Origin: Ignavibacteriaceae bacterium
GTDB lineage: Bacteria; Bacteroidota; Ignavibacteria; Ignavibacteriales; Ignavibacteriaceae
Direction of reading: 5' to 3'
DNA length: 24,485 nt
Assembly: GCA_031292465.1 (NCBI GenBank)
Contig: JARLHB010000322.1
Location: forward strand, 1 to 24,485
Part shown: piece by piece, positions 8,094 through 14,048 of the stretch
Position numbering within the stretch: the first letter of the stretch is position 1
Layout of the letters: every line of letters starts with the position of its first letter
Program-made: the position numbers and the translations under genes
The notes under the pieces: generated by a model
The model's database searches: none
What the model saw: the letters and a program-made list of their open reading frames with translations, nothing else
What the model was told of the DNA's origin: nothing

Positions 8094-9857
8094 TTAAACT
8101 CTTATAATTGCATTAAGTTTACACGCCTCAAAACACTTGCCGCATTTATTACATAAATCATAATTGATAACGTGAATTTCTTTCAGCATGCCTGTTATTG
8201 CGCCGGTTGGACAGGCTTTAACACAAACACGGCAGCCTTTGCATAGTTCTTCCACTACTTCATACTTAATTAGTGATGAACAACTGTGCGCTGAACATTT
8301 TTTCTCATTTATGTGCTCTTCATATTCTTCCCTGAAGTATTTAAGTGTAGTTAATACCGGATTAGGTGCGGTTTGGCCTAAGCCGCAAAGGCTTGTAGCT
8401 TTTATTTTACCTGCCAGGCTTTCAAGAAATTCAATATCCCCGTTCTTTCCATTTCCTTCTGTTATTCTTTCCAGCACCTCCAGCATTCTTTTTGTCCCGA
8501 TTCTGCAGAAAGTGCATTTACCACATGACTCCATTTGCGTAAAATTTAAAAAGTACTTTGCCAGGTCAACCATGCAGGTAGTTTCGTCTAATACAATTAA
8601 TCCGCCTGATCCCATGATAGCGCCGGTACTTGTTATTTCATCATAATCAATTTTTAGATTTCCCATGCTTGCAGGTATACATCCGCCGGAGGGACCGCCT
8701 ATCTGCACAGCTTTGAATTTTTTTCCGTCTTTTATTCCGCCGCCTATGTCATAAACGATTTCATTTAATGTTATTCCCATCGGAACTTCCACAAGTCCGG
8801 ATCTTTTTATTTTACCTGCAAGCGCAAAGACTTTTGTCCCTTTACTTTTTTCTGTTCCTAATGCTGCATATTTTTGCCATCCATTTAAAATTATCCATGA
8901 AACATTAGCGTATGTTTCAACGTTATTTATATTTGTAGGTTTTCCCCATAATCCTTTTTGTGTAGGGAACGGAGGGCGTAAAACGGGTACGCCTCTTTTA
9001 CCTTCAATAGAAGCCATCAATGCGGTTTCTTCACCACAGACAAACGCGCCCGCACCTTCTTTTATACTTATATCAAAATTAAAACCTGTGCCAAAGATAT
9101 TTTTTCCCAGATATCCTTTTTCACGCGATTGTCTGATTGCTGTTCTTAATCTTTTATTGGCCAATGGGTATTCAGCACGGCAATAAATAAAACCTTCGTC
9201 AGAGCCGATTGCGTATGCTGCTATTGTCATACCTTCCAGCACTGAATGCGGATCGCCTTCCAGAACGCTTCTATCCATAAAAGCTCCGGGATCTCCTTCA
9301 TCAGCGTTGCAAATTATATATTTTTTACCGGCTGTTTCATTGTATGCTAATTTCCATTTTTGTCCCGTCGGAAATCCACCTCCGCCGCGGCCTCTTAATC
9401 CGGATTTGATTATTTCTTCAATTACTTCTTCTCTTGAAAAACTCTTCAATACAGTTTGCAGAGCTTTATAACCGTCTTTTGCAACATATTCATCTATTGA
9501 AGTCGGATTAATTACGCCGCAGTTTCTTAAAACAATTCTAATCTGCTTTTTAGTAAATGATTCTTCCGAACAAATATCTTTACTTCTTATTATCCAACTG
9601 TTTACAGGATTATTATTGATAAGATGTTCATTAACGATTTTCCCCACTTTGTCCACAGAAACTTTTGAATATAAATAGCTGTCGAATTCATCTTCAATTT
9701 CAACAAGCGCTTCTGCATAGCACATTCCCATACAGCCTGTTTCACACAATTCCACCTGAAGATTATTATTCCGAATTTCTTCTTTAAATTTATTAAAAAT
9801 TGATTCTCCACCCGCAGATAGGCCGCAGGTGCCGAGTCCCACTTTTACTCTTTTCAT
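8094..9857 (-). CDS. nuoF: NuoF/HydB-like NADH-binding flavoprotein subunit
   Basis: 587 residues, the NADH:FMN module of a soluble complex. The N-terminus is a thioredoxin-like [2Fe-2S] region (C11, C38, C42, C46). The NuoF core follows with the FMN/NADH glycine-rich loop GRGGGGFPTGQKW (156-168), the acidic ADEGDPGAFMDR (185-196) and GAGAFVCGEETALMASIEG (268-286). The core [4Fe-4S] cluster is CGKCTFC plus C491 (C445, C448, C451, C491). Two C-terminal ferredoxin [4Fe-4S] motifs are present (C539/542/545/549 and C569/572/575/579). The extra N- and C-terminal Fe-S domains are the HydB pattern of bifurcating hydrogenases and Bfu-type enzymes, and are absent from respiratory complex I NuoF. Its ATG overlaps the NuoE stop by 4 bases (ATGA at 9854-9857), showing translational coupling. 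Family membership is certain; physiological direction and partners are inferred. Confidence 0.95.
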   Translation of the reverse strand: MKRVKVGLGTCGLSAGGESIFNKFKEEIRNNNLQVELCETGCMGMCYAEALVEIEDEFDSYLYSKVSVDKVGKIVNEHLINNNPVNSWIIRSKDICSEESFTKKQIRIVLRNCGVINPTSIDEYVAKDGYKALQTVLKSFSREEVIEEIIKSGLRGRGGGGFPTGQKWKLAYNETAGKKYIICNADEGDPGAFMDRSVLEGDPHSVLEGMTIAAYAIGSDEGFIYCRAEYPLANKRLRTAIRQSREKGYLGKNIFGTGFNFDISIKEGAGAFVCGEETALMASIEGKRGVPVLRPPFPTQKGLWGKPTNINNVETYANVSWIILNGWQKYAALGTEKSKGTKVFALAGKIKRSGLVEVPMGITLNEIVYDIGGGIKDGKKFKAVQIGGPSGGCIPASMGNLKIDYDEITSTGAIMGSGGLIVLDETTCMVDLAKYFLNFTQMESCGKCTFCRIGTKRMLEVLERITEGNGKNGDIEFLESLAGKIKATSLCGLGQTAPNPVLTTLKYFREEYEEHINEKKCSAHSCSSLIKYEVVEELCKGCRVCVKACPTGAITGMLKEIHVINYDLCNKCGKCFEACKLNAIIRV

Positions 9858-10363
9858 ATTTCAATACTAATTTTTTCTTTATTGCTGAATTTTCTTATTG
9901 CTTTTTTAATTTTATCCGGATTCAGATTCCCAAATGTTTCGTCTTTTATCATCATTACCGGGGCTAATGAGCAGCAGCCTAAGCAGGCTACCGATACTAA
10001 AGAGAAATTCCCATCTTGCGTAGTTTCTCCAATTGATATGCCCAGCTCATCCTGCAGAATTGAAAGGACTTTCTTAGCCCCGTTAACATGACATGCTGTG
10101 CCTTCACAAATTCTTATTAAATATTTCCCAACCGGTTTTAATCTGAACTGCGAGTAAAAGGTAATTATACCGTAAATTTCCGCTGCCGGCACATTTACCA
10201 GTTCACTTATGTAATAAATTATTTTTTCGGGGATATAGCCGTAGGAATTTTGTGCTGATTGAAGCAAAGGTATTAATGACCCGCTTTGATGCCTTTTATT
10301 TATCAGGTCAATTTTAAAATCCAGAATGCTTTTTTCTTCATCGCAAACATTTGTTTCTGACAT
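9854..10363 (-). CDS. nuoE: NuoE/HydC-like [2Fe-2S] thioredoxin-fold subunit
   Basis: 169 residues, the small partner of NuoF/HydB. An N-terminal helical bundle (LIPLLQSAQNSYGYIP, then AAEIYGIITFYSQF) precedes a thioredoxin-like [2Fe-2S] domain with C86 and C91 (CEGTAC) and C127 and C131 (CLGCC). This is the C-x4-C ... C-x3-C arrangement of the family; C130 is an extra cysteine. It is the first gene of the redox operon, and its stop overlaps the NuoF-like start by 4 bases. The ATG at 10361-10363 lacks a strong SD. No membrane arm genes of complex I are present, so the protein belongs to a soluble NuoEF-type module. The upstream 88 bases contain a possible sigma-54-like element, and beyond that a MITE-like insertion. 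Confidence 0.94.
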   Translation of the reverse strand: MSETNVCDEEKSILDFKIDLINKRHQSGSLIPLLQSAQNSYGYIPEKIIYYISELVNVPAAEIYGIITFYSQFRLKPVGKYLIRICEGTACHVNGAKKVLSILQDELGISIGETTQDGNFSLVSVACLGCCSLAPVMMIKDETFGNLNPDKIKKAIRKFSNKEKISIEI

Positions 10364-10421
10364 TGGTTCACTCAGAATTTTATTAAATGAATATTCTGAT
10401 ATACAGTTCTTAATTACATAA

Positions 10422-10436
10422 GCCTGGCTTCTGCCT
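10422..10436 (-). promoter_or_regulatory. Possible sigma-54 -24/-12 element for the redox operon
   Basis: Read on the minus strand, AGGCAGAAGCCAGGCTT has GG and GC separated by exactly 10 bases, the invariant spacing of sigma-54 promoters. GGCA and GCT agree with the consensus; the TT before GC does not. The predicted start would fall near 10410, about 47 bases before the NuoE ATG. The last gene of the operon is a sigma-54 activator, which makes this plausible. The match is partial and could be chance. Confidence 0.3.
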
Positions 10437-10451
10437 TTTTACATCATTCAA

Positions 10452-10590
10452 TGAAGTTACGCAATATTATAACGCGAATTGCGTTTCGCAAATTGGCATG
10501 CGATTTTATTACAATAAAAGGAGCAAATCAGCGCCTGCCAGCCGGTAGGCTGGGATTCACTATACAAAAGCATTGTTTTGCGCAACTTCA
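10452..10590. mobile_element. MITE-like element, 139 bp, with terminal inverted repeats and flanking 9-bp repeats
   Basis: The left end TGAAGTTACGCAATA (10452-10466) and the inverted right end TGAAGTTGCGCAAAA (10590-10576) agree at 13 of 15 positions. Directly outside lie ATCATTCAA (10443-10451) and GTCATTCAA (10591-10599), a direct repeat with 8 of 9 bases identical, as expected of a target-site duplication. The interior holds no ORF but three hairpins: TTGCG/CGCAA near 10480-10492, TTTTATT/AATAAAA at 10504-10519, and CCAGCC/GGCTGG with a GGTA loop at 10538-10553. Size, ends, flanks and structured non-coding interior fit a non-autonomous transposon. It sits between the RAM-domain response regulator and the redox operon. 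No related transposase is in the window. Confidence 0.6.
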
Positions 10591-10609
10591 GTCATTCAAT
10601 TAAATATCA

Positions 10610-11605
10610 TTACATTTCAAAAACATTTATTATAGGATACTTTTTTACCTTCAGCACTCCGTCAAGATTGCTAATTTTATTTTCAATTATTTTATCAATT
10701 TCGCTGAATTGTGTACCGTATACCATAAGTATAAGGTTATAACTTCCTTCTGTGTAATCACAGTAAAGGATATTATCAGTTAACTTTAATATCGGATATA
10801 TGTTATCAAGCTTTTCTCTATCTACATTCAGGAGAATATACGAACAGACTGATTTGTGGGAATCTCTAATTTTATTCATCCCATGCATGTCATCAAATAA
10901 GCCAATACCTACCGCGTTGACAATCTCTTTAATATTATCATTCAGCATTGGAACACTAACCGGAAGAAACCTGACATCCTGAATTTCTTTTATCTTTTTT
11001 ATATTATTTTCATATACTTCCATGCACCCGTCAATAGAATCAGACTGAAGAAGCATAAAGATATCAATATCGCCCTGTGTTGCATCACAATAAACTACAT
11101 TGTCCATAAAATACAATTTTTGGAATAGCGAGAAATAGTCCGTGTTATTTTTAACTTTTATCAACACGTAAGCGGACGATGTTTTAACTTCTTTCCCTTC
11201 TTCAGTTTCCGGTTTTGGTGCCTTAGAATGCTTACCCAGTATTTTATTTATTTCAGTTATAAGATCATCGGCAGTGAACGGTTTTTCAAGCAGGCCTTCT
11301 TCTTTAATATCTTCAATATCAGACAAATCCAGTTTATCCGCATATCCGGTAATGTACATAATAGCAGAATCAGGGTACTTTGATTTAATAATTTTACCAA
11401 GTTTAATACCGTTTATATCGGGCAGATTCACATCAACAACTACCGAATCCAGATTAACAGAATTCTTTGTGTAAAGGTCCAGCTTATTTAGCGCCTTAAA
11501 ACCGCAGTCGCATGGTTCAACATCATAACCAAGCTGGTTTAAGCCTAAAGAGAGTGAGCGCCTGATAGAAGAGTCATCATCAATAAGTAAAATTCTTTTT
11601 GTCAT
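10610..11605 (-). CDS. Response regulator with two Lrp/AsnC RAM-like output domains
   Basis: 331 residues. The N-terminal receiver (1-125) has acidic D9-D11, phosphoacceptor D58 (VVVDVNLPD), T86 and K108 (EKPF). A hydrophilic linker (127-143, rich in Lys, Pro and Glu) leads to two similar modules, about 145-219 and 253-328. Each begins with a YVLIKV- or YILLNV-type strand, continues through a DNVVYCDATQGDIDIF / DNILYCDYTEGSYNLI core, and ends in a beta strand. This is the signature pattern of the AsnC/Lrp ligand-binding (RAM) fold. No DNA-binding helix-turn-helix is seen, so output is probably ligand- or protein-mediated. It lies upstream of the redox operon on the same strand, 246 bases away, with the MITE-like element between. 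Assignment of the receiver is secure; the RAM identification is by pattern only. Confidence 0.85.
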   Translation of the reverse strand: MTKRILLIDDDSSIRRSLSLGLNQLGYDVEPCDCGFKALNKLDLYTKNSVNLDSVVVDVNLPDINGIKLGKIIKSKYPDSAIMYITGYADKLDLSDIEDIKEEGLLEKPFTADDLITEINKILGKHSKAPKPETEEGKEVKTSSAYVLIKVKNNTDYFSLFQKLYFMDNVVYCDATQGDIDIFMLLQSDSIDGCMEVYENNIKKIKEIQDVRFLPVSVPMLNDNIKEIVNAVGIGLFDDMHGMNKIRDSHKSVCSYILLNVDREKLDNIYPILKLTDNILYCDYTEGSYNLILMVYGTQFSEIDKIIENKISNLDGVLKVKKYPIINVFEM

Positions 11606-11635
11606 TTCATTTGCCTATTATGAAATTGGTAATAC

Positions 11636-11663
11636 TTTATATATCCAACTTCCATACCAGCAA
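11636..11663 (-). promoter_or_regulatory. Candidate -35/-10 promoter for the RAM-domain response regulator
   Basis: On the minus strand TTGCTG (11663-11658) and TATAAA (11641-11636) are 16 bases apart. The start would fall near 11629, about 24 bases before the ATG. The hexamers are only moderate matches. Confidence 0.35.
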
Positions 11664-11718
11664 AAAAGATTAGATTTTAGCTAAAAAGAGCAATTTTAAT
11701 TGTTTTGAAATAGTTGGG

Positions 11719-11787
11719 TGTTAAAAAGCTTAACAGTAGCTTACAAAACATTAGCTTTTCAATGTTTTGGTGTTAAAATTTTTAACA
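11719..11787. promoter_or_regulatory. Paired 17-bp palindromes TGTTAA-N5-TTAACA, probable operator or enhancer sites
   Basis: Two copies with identical 6-base arms occur at 11719-11735 (spacer AAAGC) and 11771-11787 (spacer AATTT). Both are preceded by GG and followed by G, so the similarity extends beyond the arms. Their centres (11727 and 11779) are 52 bases apart, close to five helical turns, placing them on the same face of the DNA. They lie about 115-180 bases upstream of the response regulator start and downstream of the exporter stop, so they most likely act on the response regulator. The TGT-N11-ACA form and distant position recall enhancer sites; the binding protein is unknown. Confidence 0.5.
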
Positions 11788-11850
11788 GTTATAATACAAG
11801 ATAGAAGGGAACAGTAAAAAAGTATTGAAAATATGATCTGTCTTTTTGTA

Positions 11851-11871
11851 AAGCGAATCGCTGATTCGCTT
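11851..11871. repeat. Short perfect palindrome (GCGAATCGCTGATTCGC type)
   Basis: Arms AAGCGAATC and GATTCGCTT (9 bases, perfect) enclose a GCT loop. A T-rich stretch CTTTCTTTTT follows on the plus strand, which makes it terminator-like on plus, yet no plus-strand gene precedes it; the exporter ends about 70 bases away on the other strand. The core resembles copies at 13805-13821 (14 of 17 bases) and, more weakly, 10474-10489. Confidence 0.5.
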
Positions 11872-11943
11872 CTTTCTTTTTAATATTTACCGGAAATTCA
11901 TAGAAAAAGTAATATCGTAACCTGCCTGCTTCAGACTTATCCC

Positions 11944-13563
11944 TTACTCCGCAATAAACTTTTCGGTTTTTATTTTTTTCTTGCTCTTCTTCAGGAATAT
12001 TACAGGAATGATGCAAATTGCCGTAATTAAAGCCGCAAGAAAGAAATCATCATCAATGGCAGAAACAAATGCCTGCTGGCTCACCTGGTAAGCAAGTAAG
12101 GCTTGTGCACGCATTGCAGATAAAGCTGCATCACCTCCTATAGATTGAGCTGCAAAGGATTTTAAACCATGCAGCATGTTTATAACAACCGGCGATGACC
12201 TGTCAATGGATGCCCCGTAAATATTCGTGTAGAATGTTGTACGGTTAGTAAGCAATGTACCCATAATAGCAACGCCAAAACTGCCGCCCACCTGCCGGAG
12301 AACATTAAACAGACCTGATGCCTGACCCATCTTTTCCCTGGGAATTTCAGAAAGGGCAAGGGCGCTTAAAGGTGTAAATATAAATCCCATCCCAACGCCG
12401 CGTATATAAAGCGAAAACATAACTGAAGGAGTTTCTGAAAACAGCGAGAGGAAATGATTTGCAAAAAGGCTGATTGCCAAAAGAACGATTCCCAGCATAG
12501 CCGGAAACTTCGGATTCATTTTATCGGATAATAGCCCGGCAATAGGCGCCATTACACCCATTATAAAACCTATCGGCAAAAACAATGAGCCTGACTGAAA
12601 TGCAGTAAATCCCAGCCCGTTTTGTAAATACAGCGGCAGTAAAAATGTACTGCCGAACATTCCCATTCCAAAAAAGAATAATACTAAGTTTGCCATGCCA
12701 AAGTTAAAATTCTTCAGCAGGCGTATTTCCACAAGTGGTTCGCTGATATTTAATTCCACTAATAAAAAGGACACAAAGCTTACAAATGAAATTGCAAAAC
12801 ATGCAAGAATAAAAGTAGAAGTCCACCCGCCTGTATTCCATCCCGCAGTTCCGTCGGAAAGCGCTATAAGAAGAGAAGTTAAAAAGACTGTGAGAGACGC
12901 AAAGCCCAAAACATCAAAACGGCCGACTTTCCGAGACTTATATTCGCGCTGTATAACAGCAGTAGCAAATATTCCCATAATACCGATAGGCACATTAATA
13001 TCGTATATGGAATGCCATGCAAAATTATCTATAAGATAACCGCCTACAGTAGGGCCAAGCGAAACCGAAGCAGCAGCTGCAATAGACCAAAAGCCTAAAG
13101 CAACCCCGCGCTTTTCCGGCGGAAATTCACGGGTAACAATTGCCATTCCAACCGGCATAAGTAGCCCTGCGCCCATACCCTGTATAACGCGGAAAAATAC
13201 AAGCGCTGTTTCATTCCACGACAAAGAACATAGAAGCGAACCGAAAGTAAATAAACCTATAGCTGCTATGTAAGTTCTCTTGTATCCGAACCGGTCTGCG
13301 ATCCAGCCGGAAGTAGGGAGCATAACAGCCAGCACCAGCAGATAGGCTGTTGCAACCCACTTAGCAGAATCAATATCAATTCCGAAGGTTGACATAATTT
13401 TGGGAAGCGCCACATCTACAATCGTTGCATCCAGAACTGCCATAAATGTCCCGATCATTACATTTGCAAGCACCCACCATTTATAGGAAGGATGTTCATG
13501 ATGAGGGACTCCGATTTTAAATGTCTTAACAATAGTACTTTTGTTAAAATTTCCGTCTTTCAT
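11944..13563 (-). CDS. DHA2-family (EmrB/QacA-type) multidrug efflux MFS transporter, 14 TM
   Basis: 539 residues from the ATG at 13561-13563. The frame extends upstream to 13671 only through a TTG start with a poor N-terminus, so the internal ATG was chosen. The inner-membrane protein should exchange protons for drugs or other toxic compounds. It shows the family motifs VLDATIVDVALPKI in TM1, RVIQGMGAGLLMPVGMAIV in the TM4 region, and GPTVGGYLID with INVPIGIM in TM5-6. A long periplasmic loop before the last helix (NRTTFYTNIYG region) is typical of EmrB-like proteins. The C-terminus is Lys-rich. It stands alone: no EmrA/HlyD adaptor or TolC gene lies beside it. The gene is divergent from the mannosidase across a 485-base gap. 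Substrate cannot be read from sequence. Confidence 0.9.
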   Translation of the reverse strand: MKDGNFNKSTIVKTFKIGVPHHEHPSYKWWVLANVMIGTFMAVLDATIVDVALPKIMSTFGIDIDSAKWVATAYLLVLAVMLPTSGWIADRFGYKRTYIAAIGLFTFGSLLCSLSWNETALVFFRVIQGMGAGLLMPVGMAIVTREFPPEKRGVALGFWSIAAAASVSLGPTVGGYLIDNFAWHSIYDINVPIGIMGIFATAVIQREYKSRKVGRFDVLGFASLTVFLTSLLIALSDGTAGWNTGGWTSTFILACFAISFVSFVSFLLVELNISEPLVEIRLLKNFNFGMANLVLFFFGMGMFGSTFLLPLYLQNGLGFTAFQSGSLFLPIGFIMGVMAPIAGLLSDKMNPKFPAMLGIVLLAISLFANHFLSLFSETPSVMFSLYIRGVGMGFIFTPLSALALSEIPREKMGQASGLFNVLRQVGGSFGVAIMGTLLTNRTTFYTNIYGASIDRSSPVVINMLHGLKSFAAQSIGGDAALSAMRAQALLAYQVSQQAFVSAIDDDFFLAALITAICIIPVIFLKKSKKKIKTEKFIAE

Positions 13564-13800
13564 AATTCTTATATTATCTTTTGTTGGTATATCCGCGCCA
13601 TAATATAGTATGCTGCCGGAATAATTTATGTGTTTTGCTTTTTTAACAGGATGAAAAGCACAGCGGAACAATCAGGCCTGTAAAAAAAGCCGGTTATAAC
13701 TGGTTAATATTGATTTTTAAATGGATTATTTTAGGAAGATTCGAAGTTTTTAAGAATAATGAATTAAGCAAAAAGGTAATTTTAGTTCAAATTCCTCTTG

Positions 13801-13821
13801 TAACGCGAATTGCCGATTTGC
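13801..13821. repeat. Dispersed palindromic repeat copy sharing TAACGCGAATTGC
   Basis: TAACGCGAATTGC (13801-13813) is identical to 10470-10482 inside the MITE-like element. The following bases complete an imperfect palindrome GCGAATTGCCGATTTGC (13805-13821), followed by TTTTTA. It resembles the perfect palindrome at 11851-11871. Confidence 0.4.
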
Positions 13822-13956
13822 TTTTTACTAAATATTAGCAGAAAGCCCAGAGGATAGTAATCTTGCGACATCGCCGGATACAGGTGTTATTCTTTAATAA
13901 ATTTTAATAACCATAATTTTTTACAGCGAAACCGGAAATAGTTACTTACATACATG

Positions 13957-13984
13957 CTTGACGTATTAACGGATATTATTTTTG
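13957..13984 (+). promoter_or_regulatory. Candidate Bacteroidota-type promoter for the GH38 gene
   Basis: TATTTTTG at 13977-13984 matches the TAnnTTTG -7 box of Bacteroidota. CTTGAC at 13957-13962 could serve as the upstream element, with a spacing slightly shorter than usual. The start would be near 13991, about 58 bases before the GTG. Confidence 0.4.
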
Positions 13985-14048
13985 TATCTGTAGTAATTTA
14001 TCATGACTGCAATTTCCATAAAAACCGACATGAAAAGAAGGAACAAAC

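Larger units (their letters stand above)
13564..14048. other. Divergent intergenic region, exporter / mannosidase
   Basis: 485 bases without a full gene. It holds the repeat at 13801-13821, a promoter-like site at 13957-13984 for the mannosidase, and a 20-codon open frame at 14003-14065 that starts with ATG and overlaps the mannosidase GTG start in another frame. No clear promoter for the exporter was found. Confidence 0.45.

Noticed and set aside
8094..10363. Respiratory complex I (NADH:quinone oxidoreductase)
   Set aside because: No membrane-arm or NuoBCDI genes are present, and the NuoF-like protein has HydB-type extra Fe-S domains.
10495..10512. TGGCATG sequence resembling a sigma-54 -24 element
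   Set aside because: No GC at the -12 position, and it lies inside the MITE-like element facing no plus-strand gene.
11789..12016. 75-codon minus-strand frame overlapping the exporter C-terminus
   Set aside because: Out of frame with the clear exporter gene and lacking any domain.
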